From: a virus
Virus record (IMG/VR): IMGVR_UViG_3300033153_015063
Coordinates: 1 to 64,000 of that record
Strand: one strand, 5' to 3'
Length of the DNA: 64,000 nucleotides
Shown here: piece after piece, positions 8,785 to 17,705 of the stretch
Layout: the number at the start of each line of letters is the position of its first letter
How positions within the stretch are numbered: position 1 is the first letter of the stretch
Made by a program: the position numbers and the translations under genes
Notes under the pieces: generated by a model
Seen by the model: the letters and a program-made list of their open reading frames with translations, nothing else
Told to the model about the DNA's origin: nothing
Databases searched by the model: none

Positions 8785-9492
8785 TTACCACCACTTCAGG
8801 GCCGTCCCGGCTGACCGTTTCTTCTTTCCGTCATCATCAAACCAGATTAGACGCCAGGACGTCCACTGATGGAACTTCTCCTGCTTCTCATCCTCACTTT
8901 CGTCCTTGAATGAAGAAAAAATCTCATCGCAGACCAGATGGGTAAGATAACCCAGGAAAGCCATCAACCACATCAACACGAAGAGATAGAGCTCGATGTC
9001 TGCAACATACACAGAGATGAAGAAAATGGCCCCAATGATGGCAGAGTAAAGGATTCCAGCCCCGATGGAGTGCATATGCCCTCGGTGGTCAGTCAACTTG
9101 ACGGCCAGATAATAGGCAAACAGCCAGTTGAAAGCAACAGCCAGCATCACCGCCGAGAACACGTATGGTAGCATCTCCTTTGGAGACATCGAGAAAACAT
9201 AGTGACAGATAGCAACGGCAATGGACGAGAACAGCACCATGAAAATAGTCGAAGATACCTGTCTGGCAAGCTGAGAAGGTTTGGAGTTTGGAGAATCCAG
9301 GGCATCTGGCATCACGACGCCACCCATCCAGATGAAACAACCTGTCAGATAGAAAAACATGAAGCGTAAGACGGCCCAGAGGTCCAGAGACGAAAATGTG
9401 TGTGCTACTATGAACCATAACGGTAGCAGAATGAGAGAGAACACAATCAGCCATCTTTTGCCATAGAACACGTGGTCTTCGTAATTTCCCAT
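8785..9492 (-). CDS. YdjM-like membrane-bound metal-dependent hydrolase
   Basis: 235 residues with about six membrane segments. Conserved polar groups fit the LexA-binding, membrane-associated YdjM/DUF457 hydrolase family: PDALDSPNSK, DHRGHMHSIGAG and GYLTHLVCDEIF supply the Asp and His metal ligands. Substrate is unknown. The C-terminal tail is charged and cytoplasmic in type. A TTTTTAAATTT box at 9516-9527 lies 28 nt upstream of the ATG at 9492, on the divergent promoter region shared with the gene at 9670. Confidence 0.75.
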   Translation of the reverse strand: MGNYEDHVFYGKRWLIVFSLILLPLWFIVAHTFSSLDLWAVLRFMFFYLTGCFIWMGGVVMPDALDSPNSKPSQLARQVSSTIFMVLFSSIAVAICHYVFSMSPKEMLPYVFSAVMLAVAFNWLFAYYLAVKLTDHRGHMHSIGAGILYSAIIGAIFFISVYVADIELYLFVLMWLMAFLGYLTHLVCDEIFSSFKDESEDEKQEKFHQWTSWRLIWFDDDGKKKRSAGTALKWW

Positions 9493-9669
9493 GCCTACTC
9501 AACCATCAGGAAGTGTTTTTAAATTTTACTATTACTGTTTTGGGTTCATCCACCCTTATGGGGCTAAGGTGCGTGTTTATAAACTTTACGCATATGTAAA
9601 GTGATAATATATAAATAGATATTCAAAAAGTTTATATATACCCTGTTTCACTCTTTTCGGTGATCTTCC
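9493..9669. promoter_or_regulatory. divergent AT-rich promoter region with inverted repeat
   Basis: No gene fits here. The minus-strand TATA is at 9516-9527 and the plus-strand TATA (tttatatata) is at 9631-9640. Between them, actttac (9583-9589) and gtaaagt (9596-9602) form an inverted repeat with a 6-bp spacer, a likely operator. The half site resembles the TTTACGC core of the class-B promoter element. Confidence 0.6.
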
Positions 9670-9921
9670 ATGTTCTTACTCAACAACGTATTGGATATCG
9701 GCTATCAAACAGCAGTTCTGATGGGCCTCGTACTTGTAGTTCTCTTCGTAGTTGGAAAGAAGATAGCCGATAGGATAGGCTACACAACGATAAGTGGTGC
9801 ATGTTGTGTATCACTCGGGGCGATCATGGGATATATATTCCTTGATGTTATAGGATATGGGATAGTGCTGGTGGCAGCGTATCTTTTACAGAGTAGACTG
9901 AGAGGCACCTGTCCTATTTGA
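9670..9921 (+). CDS. small membrane protein (83 aa)
   Basis: Three hydrophobic segments (about residues 15-30, 40-58 and 60-75) with a short basic tail (QSRLRG). Not recognised. A GGTGATC ribosome-binding site lies 5 bp before the ATG and matches the archaeal anti-Shine-Dalgarno. The 3' end overlaps the convergent gene at 9914 by 8 bp. Confidence 0.72.
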   Translation: MFLLNNVLDIGYQTAVLMGLVLVVLFVVGKKIADRIGYTTISGACCVSLGAIMGYIFLDVIGYGIVLVAAYLLQSRLRGTCPI

Positions 9922-10480
9922 CCTTATCCAGCCCTTCCCCATACTCAGCATCCATCTTATGGCACTCACATTTCTCTCGTGGTAAGTTACAGTGAGGGCA
10001 AGTCACCTTGCAATCGAGACACATCACATCTCCAGGTTCTGCAGCACTTCCCCAACACTCCTTGCAGAGAAGGGCATAAATACTATCCAGCGTGGGAGAC
10101 GGCGGTGTATTGTACAACTGGGCTGTTCTATCAGACACTCTGTTGACGATACGGTAGTAGTTTTTGAATGGCCCTATCTCAATCTCGTCCTCGACACCTG
10201 GTTGTTTGACGTGGACCAGACCGGCATAACCGATCTTCAGGACTTTGACTGGTTGATTTCCCCACAGGATCGTATCTCCGGGGTCGAGGTTATTGACTAC
10301 CTCGATTTTGGCCCTGATAACAACTTTCAGTTCGTCCAGGTCTTGGACCCTCTTTGCATCACGTAGGAACATTTCCAGTCTATTCATCTTATCGGTCCAT
10401 GCACAGGACATACAACGATGATACCACAGCGACAGGTAGACGAGACCACCACAGTCAGGACACTTCTTTGCATGCTTCAT
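9914..10480 (-). CDS. zinc-binding protein of unknown function
   Basis: 188 residues with an N-terminal ribbon (CPDCGG...CMSC) and a C-terminal cysteine-rich block (CKEC...CLDCKVTCPHCNLPREKCECH). Between them is a beta-rich segment (PGDTILWGNQPVKVLKIG). No family recognised. A TATA-like box near 10500-10510 lies upstream of the ATG. Confidence 0.68.
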   Translation of the reverse strand: MKHAKKCPDCGGLVYLSLWYHRCMSCAWTDKMNRLEMFLRDAKRVQDLDELKVVIRAKIEVVNNLDPGDTILWGNQPVKVLKIGYAGLVHVKQPGVEDEIEIGPFKNYYRIVNRVSDRTAQLYNTPPSPTLDSIYALLCKECWGSAAEPGDVMCLDCKVTCPHCNLPREKCECHKMDAEYGEGLDKVK

Positions 10481-10513
10481 GTACTATCAGAATCGCAGGG
10501 TATGAATAAATAC

Positions 10514-11053
10514 TTACCTCTTGTAGAAGAACCATGCGAGTCCGACGCCAATGAAACCGCCTGCGATGTCATAAAGGAAATCATCCATCGTATCAGCATA
10601 GAACATACCGAGTGGTGCAGGTGTCACCTCTACTAACTCCCACAGAAGATACTCAACCATCTCGATAAAATACCCAAACAATACCACCATACTCATAGAA
10701 ACCAATAGTATTAACCATCCACTTTCCAGATGACGGGACCAGAGACGATAAGCCATAATACCTACAAGGAAATGAATTGATAGGTGGATGTAATTATCAA
10801 AACCATTGTCCCACCAACCATAAAACGTGGCAAATCCAGATGTGATGGTAACAGCACACACACCTATCGAGACGACGTGATTGACGTCGTTGTACAGGCT
10901 GTAGATAAAAAAGCCCACAACTCCTCCTACGTATATCACATAGGTCCACGCCACGTTTGACCTGGCCTCTTTTAGCCAGAACCAGGACATTATGGCTGAT
11001 GTGGAGAGTAGAAGAATGAGGTTGAACCAGGCCTTTTGTTTATTGTCAATCAC
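10514..11053 (-). CDS. polytopic membrane protein, DUF2238/VanZ-like
   Basis: 179 residues, five or six membrane segments. Polar features are DNYIHLSIHFLVG, FIEMVEYLLWE and APLGMFYADTMDDFLYDIAGG. The last, D...DD..YD..GG, is typical of the YjdF/VanZ-like group, so the assignment is tentative. Translation starts with GTG at 11053, placed 25 nt from a TATTTAAG box, which suggests a leaderless message. The iteron block lies just upstream of that box and may regulate this gene. Confidence 0.65.
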   Translation of the reverse strand: MIDNKQKAWFNLILLLSTSAIMSWFWLKEARSNVAWTYVIYVGGVVGFFIYSLYNDVNHVVSIGVCAVTITSGFATFYGWWDNGFDNYIHLSIHFLVGIMAYRLWSRHLESGWLILLVSMSMVVLFGYFIEMVEYLLWELVEVTPAPLGMFYADTMDDFLYDIAGGFIGVGLAWFFYKR

Positions 11054-11091
11054 GACTAGTAGAAAGGTTAACTACTATTTAAGGTGATTGT

Positions 11092-11171
11092 GTAACAAAC
11101 TAGCATACTTGGAGTTTGTTACGATTGAGATGGAGAGTTTGTTACGATTTGAGAATGGAGTTTGTTACGAA
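11092..11171. repeat. iterons, 23-bp period
   Basis: gagtttgttacga occurs at 11112, 11135 and 11158, exactly 23 bp apart, with a fourth inverted half-copy (gtaacaaact, 11092-11101). Two helical turns between copies would place bound proteins on one face of the DNA. This is either an operator for the gene at 10514-11053 or a plasmid-type replication origin. No coding frame of note crosses it. Confidence 0.8.
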
Positions 11172-11219
11172 TTTTTGGGGGAGAAACCTCTCGGTAGTCT
11201 ACAGTAATAACCCAAAGCC

Positions 11220-11708
11220 TCATTTATCGGATGGTTCTTCGAGGCCGAGTTTCTCCAACGTAGTCTCCCATGAGGTCTTGAAGGCATCGTAAGATAGCTG
11301 CTGTTGTTCCATCTCCTCCAACGGGCCGCCAGTAACCTTCAACTGGAACTTCAGTTGTAAAATGTTGGTAAGGGTGAAGAAGAAAGCTGCGTGGAACTTG
11401 TCTCCTATTTCTTCACAGAAACCAGCAGCTCCTAACATCATCTCCATTATGGTTTTTGCATTGAGTGGATTTGTAGATTCCATCTCTTTGATGGTAATCC
11501 ATAAGAAATAGTCTCTGACATCGGCCAACATCACTGTGGATTCATCTGGAGTAAACTTAACAACTTTAAGGTTATCACAACAATGATGATATTTATCATA
11601 ATAGGGTATCTCTTTAAAGCATCCTTGCTGTTCAACCTCGGTTCTGACGATGAAGAGAACCAGTTCATTATGAAAAACGGCCAGATCCTTCAGATAATTG
11701 TTATTCAT
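11220..11708 (-). CDS. helical protein of unknown function
   Basis: 162 residues, mainly helical by composition, with a QLKFQLKVTGGPLEEMEQQQ segment near the C-terminus. No motif recognised. A GGTGAG site lies upstream of the ATG at 11708. It follows the GyrB-like gene on the same strand. Confidence 0.65.
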   Translation of the reverse strand: MNNNYLKDLAVFHNELVLFIVRTEVEQQGCFKEIPYYDKYHHCCDNLKVVKFTPDESTVMLADVRDYFLWITIKEMESTNPLNAKTIMEMMLGAAGFCEEIGDKFHAAFFFTLTNILQLKFQLKVTGGPLEEMEQQQLSYDAFKTSWETTLEKLGLEEPSDK

Positions 11709-11759
11709 ATTCTCACCATCAAAAATTCATTACTCTCGAAATCACTACATCAACCTCAG

Positions 11760-13721
11760 TTACACTTCCACCTCAGCTTCGAGTGCGTGTAAGAAGATAA
11801 AATCACGGCGGTGGCTCGGGTCCGTACCCATCAACTCCTCGAAAGCATTGGCCGTTGCCTCTTCATCCTCTATCTTGACCTGTATCAGAGTTCTACTATC
11901 AGGGTCCATCGTGGTTTCCCATAACTGGTCTGAGTTCATCTCACCCAGACCTTTGTATCGTTGAATCTCCATCTTACCAGTCCTGGTCAGCATCTTCTCA
12001 ACTACCTGTTCCTTCTCTTCCTCATTTATAACGTAGACAACTGAACGGCCCTTCGTTATTTTGTAGAGTGGAGGGCAAGCAACGAACACATGACCCTCTC
12101 TTATAAGAGTTGGGAGATATCTGAAAAAGAAGGTTAGTATAAGTATCTGGATATGGGCCCCATCTTCATCAGCATCACACATTATTATTATACGATTATA
12201 TCTGAGGTCATCATAATTGAAAATGCCAGTCAACTCGATCCCTGTCCCTATTACAGAAATCATCGACTGTATTTCACGGTTCTTCAGCACCTGACCCACG
12301 TCTACCTTCTCGACATTCCGCACTTTTCCTCGAAGAGGAAGAATTGCCTGTGTACGTCTGTCACGACCCTGTTTTGCCGTCCCACCGGCCGAGTTACCCT
12401 CTACTATGAACAACTCACACTCATCAGTATTCCGTGATGAACATGGTACGAACGATCCCTGGCTTTTCGGTAAGCCTCGCCTCTTACCTTTAGTTGCTTC
12501 TCTGGCCCTCTTGGCAGCCTCACGGGCCTTCCTCGAAGTGATTGCCCTTTCCACTATCAGCTTCGACTCTCGGATGTTTTTATCCAACCACTTCGACAGG
12601 TGCTCAGATACGACGTTATCAACTATTTTTCTGACCTCGGCGTTACCCAATCTGTACTTGGTCTGACCCATGAACTCTGGCTCAGGGACCTTCAAGGATA
12701 TTATTGATACGAGACCTTCTCTCACGTCTTCACCGCTGAGGGAACCATTCTTGTTGAGTCCGTGCTTCTCCGAGAATGAATTGATGGTCCTGGTGAAAGC
12801 AGACCTGAACCCCGCTGCGTGGGTTCCGCCTTCGATGGTTGGGATATTGTTGACGAAGGAAAGGAAGGTCTCACCATCGGCATAAGTATAGTAGAAGCCA
12901 ATCTCCACCAGCACTTCATCCCTGGTCTGGGAAATATACTCTGGTTTGTGGTGAATGGCACTCTTGTTACCTTTCAATTTCAAAACATAATCTTTCAAAC
13001 CACCTTTATGATGGTAGATAACCTCGTCCTCGTCGAGGTAGGTAAAGATGATAGCCAGACCGGGATTGAGATACGCCAGTTCATCACAGCGTTTTGAAAT
13101 CCTCTCCTCTGAAAATTTCCTAGGCCCGAACATCGTCTGGTCTGGCCTGAACCTGATAAGAGTTCCGGTCCCTCTCACCGGAACCTCCGTCAACTCCCTG
13201 GGTATCGAAGCATCCGTTAATTTCTTCGTGGTCGATTTGGTTAACGACAGCCGTGAAATTGGGGCATTAGCAACCCCCCGGGTGTATGACACCATCCAGA
13301 GCTTGTTTTGACGCCATACGTATGCTTCCAGGGTATCAGACAGGGCATTGGTCACCGACACCCCAACACCATGTAACCCACCAGAGACCTTGTAAGCACA
13401 CTTGTCAAACTTACCACCAGCATAGAGTGAGGTAAGAACCACCTCCAGGGCACTGGAACCACCGAACCTGGGGTCAGGATGCTTTCCAGTGGGGATACCC
13501 CTACCATTATCCTTGATGCTGACAAATCCACCTTTTTCAACGACTATGTTTATCTGGTCACAATAACCTGCGAGTGCCTCATCAATCGAGTTGTCGAGTA
13601 CCTCCCACAGCAGACGATGGAAACCACCTTCACCAACGTCATCAATGAACATGGCCGGACGTTTTCTGACTGCGTCAATACCATCAAGAGCTACGATGTC
13701 TTTGGCAGTATAACTTCCCAT
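11760..13721 (-). CDS. gyrB: type IIA topoisomerase, GyrB/ParE-like subunit
   Basis: 653 residues, the length of short GyrB/ParE proteins. The GHKL ATPase has NSIDEALAG, KDNGRGIP and GGLHGVGVSVTNALS. The transducer follows, then TOPRIM with EGNSAGGTAKQGRDRRTQAI, the DADEDGAH metal site and a C-terminal QRYKGLGEMN. With the GyrA-like subunit at 57977-60355 it should form an ATP-driven topoisomerase that introduces or removes supercoils. The two genes are 44 kb apart, unlike most cellular operons. An AGGAG site precedes the ATG. Whether it is gyrase or topoisomerase IV-like cannot be settled from this subunit. Confidence 0.95.
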   Translation of the reverse strand: MGSYTAKDIVALDGIDAVRKRPAMFIDDVGEGGFHRLLWEVLDNSIDEALAGYCDQINIVVEKGGFVSIKDNGRGIPTGKHPDPRFGGSSALEVVLTSLYAGGKFDKCAYKVSGGLHGVGVSVTNALSDTLEAYVWRQNKLWMVSYTRGVANAPISRLSLTKSTTKKLTDASIPRELTEVPVRGTGTLIRFRPDQTMFGPRKFSEERISKRCDELAYLNPGLAIIFTYLDEDEVIYHHKGGLKDYVLKLKGNKSAIHHKPEYISQTRDEVLVEIGFYYTYADGETFLSFVNNIPTIEGGTHAAGFRSAFTRTINSFSEKHGLNKNGSLSGEDVREGLVSIISLKVPEPEFMGQTKYRLGNAEVRKIVDNVVSEHLSKWLDKNIRESKLIVERAITSRKAREAAKRAREATKGKRRGLPKSQGSFVPCSSRNTDECELFIVEGNSAGGTAKQGRDRRTQAILPLRGKVRNVEKVDVGQVLKNREIQSMISVIGTGIELTGIFNYDDLRYNRIIIMCDADEDGAHIQILILTFFFRYLPTLIREGHVFVACPPLYKITKGRSVVYVINEEEKEQVVEKMLTRTGKMEIQRYKGLGEMNSDQLWETTMDPDSRTLIQVKIEDEEATANAFEELMGTDPSHRRDFIFLHALEAEVEV

Positions 13722-13726
13722 CCGTT

Positions 13727-13984
13727 TTACTCCTTTTTGATGATTACAACGGAATGGATACTATCATCAACTTTAATCTTCATTGTAGATAACACATCTT
13801 TGATATCGTTCTGGAGAGTTGCCAGGTCACAGTTCGGTGTATGACCTGGTACCAATCTGTGACACATTGGGCACATGTTATGGAACTCTCCGCTGCACCA
13901 CTGAAGATTCTCGAACAGCATCTCGAAGCAACGCTTTAGTAATGGTGTCGTTCTACCCAGAGTGGATACAGCATCCTCTATCAT
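13727..13984 (-). CDS. small zinc-finger protein (85 aa)
   Basis: Contains CPMCHRLVPGHTPNC, a plausible zinc site, between helical ends. It stands 5 bp upstream of the GyrB-like gene and probably shares its message. The promoter is a TTTAAAAAG box near 14006-14013. Unknown function. Confidence 0.65.
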   Translation of the reverse strand: MIEDAVSTLGRTTPLLKRCFEMLFENLQWCSGEFHNMCPMCHRLVPGHTPNCDLATLQNDIKDVLSTMKIKVDDSIHSVVIIKKE

Positions 13985-14060
13985 ACAAAGAAGATAGTAG
14001 AACGTGTTTAAAAAGAAGATGGTGAGAAAAAAGGGTTGGGGGTGGTGTATGTAGTTATTT

Positions 14061-14993
14061 TCAATCCCGGGGGTCAGGAGTGTTGTCGGCGGTCCAGGGA
14101 GTCAGGTCCTCGACCCACCCCTTCGGGACATAGGTGCTGAAGAACCCAACCTCGTCGGAGTACTTCTCCAGTTGGGTCATTGCCTCCCGCTCGTCCTTGG
14201 CGGTCACTCCGACCCGGGCCCCGCAGATAGGTCCGATTCCAGTGATGACAGAGACCGGGTTGGTCAATGTCCTACCACAGATGTGACAAAGGGAATGGGG
14301 GGTTGTGTCGAATCGGGCGGTCACTTTGTACGCCTTCCCCGACTTACTCTCGGAGAGCTTGTAGACCTTCCACCGCCGCATAACAACCCGCTCCTCGTCC
14401 CATCCCAGGTCGTCCACGAAGCACCGTTGCTTCTTTTTCATGCCATACTTCGTCAGTGTGAGGATGTGGGTCGGGTCGGTCCCGGGGTCGGCGGTCTGGT
14501 AAGTGAACTTACCCTGGCCCTGGTTCTTCTGGGCATGTTCCTTCTCCTGCTTCTTGTTCTGGTTCCGCCGCCACTGGACTGCACCCTCGTCCTCGTTGCA
14601 GTACCAGATGGCTTTGCCGACATGGGACTTGAAGGGCTTACCATCCTTGTCGGTGTGTTCGACCTTACAGAACCCGCCCGACTTTCCGCAACGGTTCGGA
14701 CAGCGGAGACAGGGTTCCTTCACGTAGTCGGGAGTGGGCATCTCATCGAGCTTCTTATCGGCATAGAACCTGTTGGCCTTCGGACAGGCACCGTTGTCAG
14801 CAAGATGGCGGCTGGTGTCAGGGTCGATGGTGTCTCCACCCCGGACAGCATCAGCAAGGAAAGTTTTGAAGATTCGGCAGTAGTTACCCTTTCCACCCCG
14901 GCTGGGACACTCCTTACAGGGGGCAGGGGCACTCTCTGGGGCAGGGGGCACTGATCTGGGGGCACTTGTCAAATGATATCCATATCCCATCAT
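14061..14993 (-). CDS. cysteine-rich protein with DUF6011-like zinc domain
   Basis: 310 residues. Two N-terminal cysteine clusters (CKECPSRGGKGNYC and CLRCPNRCGKSGGFC) precede a Gln/Lys-rich linker. The C-terminal part has CHICGRTLTNPVS, then GIGPICG, the DUF6011 pattern. Likely nucleic-acid binding. The gene is noticeably GC-richer than most of the window. It is driven by class-B promoter 2 and has a GGTGAT site before ATGATG. Confidence 0.72.
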   Translation of the reverse strand: MMGYGYHLTSAPRSVPPAPESAPAPCKECPSRGGKGNYCRIFKTFLADAVRGGDTIDPDTSRHLADNGACPKANRFYADKKLDEMPTPDYVKEPCLRCPNRCGKSGGFCKVEHTDKDGKPFKSHVGKAIWYCNEDEGAVQWRRNQNKKQEKEHAQKNQGQGKFTYQTADPGTDPTHILTLTKYGMKKKQRCFVDDLGWDEERVVMRRWKVYKLSESKSGKAYKVTARFDTTPHSLCHICGRTLTNPVSVITGIGPICGARVGVTAKDEREAMTQLEKYSDEVGFFSTYVPKGWVEDLTPWTADNTPDPRD

Positions 14994-15024
14994 ACATCAC
15001 CTAACTCTTACCCGCATCTTGGTC

Positions 15025-15064
15025 TTTATATAGTTTTGGCTGGGTTGACTGTAAAAAGCGTAAA
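15025..15064 (-). promoter_or_regulatory. class-B promoter 2
   Basis: tttatata at 15025-15032 and ctgtaaaaagcgtaaa at 15049-15064, with the usual 26-bp offset. It reads into the gene ending at 14061. Confidence 0.8.
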
Positions 15065-15120
15065 AGGGAGGGGAGGTTAGAACCTTTTAAATACTCCTCA
15101 GCCCATCCCACATTGATACC

Positions 15121-15714
15121 ATGACCGTCGTCGAAATCCCTCCAGGTTCAGGGAATAGATACCGCTATGAATATGAAGAGGGAGCTACGGTTTACAAAGG
15201 CCCGGTCGGCACGGCCCCGGAGCTTTCGGAGGGGGAGTTCCTGGAGATGTCCCAGGTTGTTGGCCAGAAAGAACGAAAACTCAAGACAGCCTTCGAGATA
15301 CTGGACCTCGATGAACAAAACCGTTACGATACTGGTCTTGGGGATGTTGATTATGATGTGATGAGTGACCCACCACAGATAGCACTCTGGATGGGAATCG
15401 ACAACCCCCTATCAGATTTCGAGGAGGAAGGATATCATAGTGGTGAATATGAAGTGAGCCAGAGGGACCAGGACAAGATGGGTAAATACTTCGAGGAGAA
15501 CTACAAGGGCATCTCCTTCGACCCATCTCATCTCAACAAACAGTACATCTCTGTGTGGTTCACCATCGAACCGACGATGCCCCCAGATACCAAAAATGAA
15601 GATAAACTCCGGGAATGGTTTGATGGAGAAATGAATAGGGCTTTCCAAGACACCGGGGCCAACAGTTTCAGGAATGATTTTCTCATCTACGGAGAAAAAT
15701 TAGAGTTCGACTAA
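15121..15714 (+). CDS. tagged protein, unknown cargo
   Basis: 197 residues. Residues 1-45 are the tag domain (MTVVEIPPGSGNRYRYEYE ... YKGPVGTAPELSEGEFLEM). The remaining 150 residues look like a small alpha/beta domain (SVWFTIEPTMPP) and are not recognised. The promoter, leader and first codons are nearly identical to those of the tagged gene at 57057, which carries a different cargo. TATA is tttaaata at 15086-15093. Confidence 0.8.
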   Translation: MTVVEIPPGSGNRYRYEYEEGATVYKGPVGTAPELSEGEFLEMSQVVGQKERKLKTAFEILDLDEQNRYDTGLGDVDYDVMSDPPQIALWMGIDNPLSDFEEEGYHSGEYEVSQRDQDKMGKYFEENYKGISFDPSHLNKQYISVWFTIEPTMPPDTKNEDKLREWFDGEMNRAFQDTGANSFRNDFLIYGEKLEFD

Positions 15715-16016
15715 TCCTCTTCCCGAAATGTCTCCTCGATGTCGTAACAGTCGTGCCATGCTTTTTGGCAGCCCTCGATGTCATCGGGGTTGATGCCCTG
15801 GTCACGCATCCATGTGAGGTCTTCCCGGGTGTGCCGGGGCCAATCCTGCACAGCGGGAGAGTTTCCATCAGCAGCCTCGGCGTGGAGGGCCTCGAAAGCA
15901 CCAAGACCACTCAGGCCCGGGATTTTCCCGATTCTACGGGCATATTCGGTCCACTCATGGGCATCAAGTGTCTTTACTGCTGATGTCAGGTCATATCTTA
16001 ATGCTATCTTGTCCAC
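15711..16016 (-). CDS. acidic protein of unknown function
   Basis: 101 residues from the GTG at 16016, which overlaps the upstream stop (TAGTG) and has a GGAG site; a TTG at 16040 is an alternative. Rich in Asp, Glu and Trp (DLTWMRDQGINPDDI). Last gene of the three-gene unit 15711-17058. Confidence 0.62.
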   Translation of the reverse strand: MDKIALRYDLTSAVKTLDAHEWTEYARRIGKIPGLSGLGAFEALHAEAADGNSPAVQDWPRHTREDLTWMRDQGINPDDIEGCQKAWHDCYDIEETFREED

Positions 16017-16210
16017 TACTCCACTTCCGTCATCTGGCAACAGGCGATGGCACGGCGGACGGCTGCCTTGTTGTCAGCGAAGTTGCCGCTTCGCACAAAA
16101 CCCGACCAGCTCCCGTCCTCATCTTCATCCACCGTCACCTCTCCGAGGCGTCCGACCCAGAGATACCGGTATCCACCATCCACCTGGGGCCAGAGACCCT
16201 CGACCGGCAT
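16016..16210 (-). CDS. small acidic protein (64 aa)
   Basis: Starts MPVEGLWPQVDGGYRYLWV and is followed by an acidic turn (TVDEDEDGSW). ATGA overlap with the gene upstream and TAGTG overlap with the next one. No family recognised. Confidence 0.62.
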   Translation of the reverse strand: MPVEGLWPQVDGGYRYLWVGRLGEVTVDEDEDGSWSGFVRSGNFADNKAAVRRAIACCQMTEVE

Positions 16211-17058
16211 CACTCATCCTCCTGACACGCTTCCGCCAGCCACTCGGCGACATCTTCGATCTCGATGTCTGGCGGGAGTTCCCAACCCTGGTCTGGGCCC
16301 AGATCGACGAGGGACTCCACGTGTTGCTTCCAGTCGTATTCTTCGTCTCCTGGGTCAGTCTCGTCCCCTTGCCAGTCATTCCAGAGCTGGATAAGTGCGG
16401 TCACTCGGTCTCCACCCACCCCATCATAGATACCAATGTCGAGGGCGATGGCTGGATTGGTAGGGTCCCCACAATCACACTCGTCCTCGTCCTCTGGTGT
16501 ATCAGCCATGAACTCTCGACACCTGGGGCAACGGCTCAGAGGCACCTCATAGGTCACACTGTTGCGGTTTCCACACTGGTTGACATCACCGGAGATGACG
16601 GTCCGGCGGACGCCGCAGATGGTACAGTGTTCTGAACTGGAAATTGCTGCGCCGTTGAGTCCCCAGACACCAGGGTTTTCTTTGATGCCACCCTCGATTT
16701 CCAGGGTAGAGTCCCACTTATGATCGCACTCAGGGTCCCCACCGACCCTCCGAACCATCTCCTCCTCGTTGTGTTCGAACACCACCTCGACGCTGTCACT
16801 CGCCTCCTCGGAGTCCTCGTCTCCATCTTTGTCTTCCCATTCCCGGGTGACCTCGACGTAGCCGGTCACTGAACCGCCCTCCACCTCCAGGTCACCCCAG
16901 TCCCCTGAGCGAATCCAATCCTCGATACCATCGTGGTTGGCATCGCCATCCCGGGCCACAGCGAGGGCATCTTCCAGCGATGATGCCTCGATTGGTTCTT
17001 GATCCTCGTAATAGCCGTCATGTCCATACGAGACTTCGTAGGTTTTCTCTCCAGTCAT
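16210..17058 (-). CDS. acidic zinc-binding protein
   Basis: 282 residues, very rich in Asp and Glu and GC-rich in codons. Residues about 115-160 carry CDHKWDSTLEIEGG..ENPGVWG..., then CTICGVRRT, a pattern I associate with uncharacterised phage and actinobacterial zinc proteins. A second set CPRCREF...CDCGD follows. It is driven by class-B promoter 3 with a GGTGAT site. Base composition and acidity differ from most neighbours, which suggests transfer from a GC-rich source. Confidence 0.7.
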   Translation of the reverse strand: MTGEKTYEVSYGHDGYYEDQEPIEASSLEDALAVARDGDANHDGIEDWIRSGDWGDLEVEGGSVTGYVEVTREWEDKDGDEDSEEASDSVEVVFEHNEEEMVRRVGGDPECDHKWDSTLEIEGGIKENPGVWGLNGAAISSSEHCTICGVRRTVISGDVNQCGNRNSVTYEVPLSRCPRCREFMADTPEDEDECDCGDPTNPAIALDIGIYDGVGGDRVTALIQLWNDWQGDETDPGDEEYDWKQHVESLVDLGPDQGWELPPDIEIEDVAEWLAEACQEDE

Positions 17059-17094
17059 GCTTTATCACCTGTTGCCTCTTACTAACAATCAGCC

Positions 17095-17134
17095 TTTATA
17101 TAGTTTCAGGCTTAGTAACCGTAAAAAGCGTAAA
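17095..17134 (-). promoter_or_regulatory. class-B promoter 3
   Basis: tttatata at 17095-17102 and ccgtaaaaagcgtaaa at 17119-17134, 26-bp offset. It shares a long flank (cctcttactaacaatcagc) with promoters 5, 6 and 8. Confidence 0.82.
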
Positions 17135-17150
17135 AGGATCTATAGAAGAG

Positions 17151-17666
17151 CTACTTTCTCAGAGCGTCTCTCACTTTTTTATCCATACTTGGGGTGAAGT
17201 AGAAATCAATCCTGACGGTCTTTCCACTCGTCATATTCTCACGGTTACTGTGCATGTTCTTCACGGTAAATCGTTGATGGGTCTCAGCCTCGATAAATGT
17301 CCTGAAGTGAGCATCATCGACGGTCTCGCCCTCTTGTTGATGCACGTCGAGACCGTCGACGATTGATATTGGTTCTCCGTATGTGTTCTGGTAAGGTATA
17401 TCATTGTGCATCTTGATATATGATGCACCATCAACCATCAACGATGGCCTGATTACACCCCGTTCTACCAGCCTTTTCAACTGGTGTTGCTTCAGAGTTA
17501 TCTTCTCTGAGGGTTCCTCGGTATCAAATGCTGCCATGAACTCAGGTTCTGTAAGTACTGGAACATCCCCGACCGGCCCCTTGTAGACCGTAGATCCACC
17601 TTCGTACTCGTACCTGTAGCGGTTGCCTGATCCAGGAGGGATTTCAACGATGGATTGTGAGGGCAT
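17151..17666 (-). CDS. tagged protein, unknown cargo
   Basis: 171 residues from the ATG at 17666. After a short MPSQS lead comes the tag (SIVEIPPGSGNRYRYEYE ... TVYKGPVGDVPVLTEPEFM). The cargo begins with a helical segment (LKQHQLKRLVERGVIRPSLM) and includes a beta-rich part (VRIDFYFTPSM). Not recognised. Confidence 0.78.
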   Translation of the reverse strand: MPSQSIVEIPPGSGNRYRYEYEGGSTVYKGPVGDVPVLTEPEFMAAFDTEEPSEKITLKQHQLKRLVERGVIRPSLMVDGASYIKMHNDIPYQNTYGEPISIVDGLDVHQQEGETVDDAHFRTFIEAETHQRFTVKNMHSNRENMTSGKTVRIDFYFTPSMDKKVRDALRK

Positions 17667-17705
17667 CACCCACTGTATAGATTCCGTCAGTAAAAAGCTT
17701 TTCCT

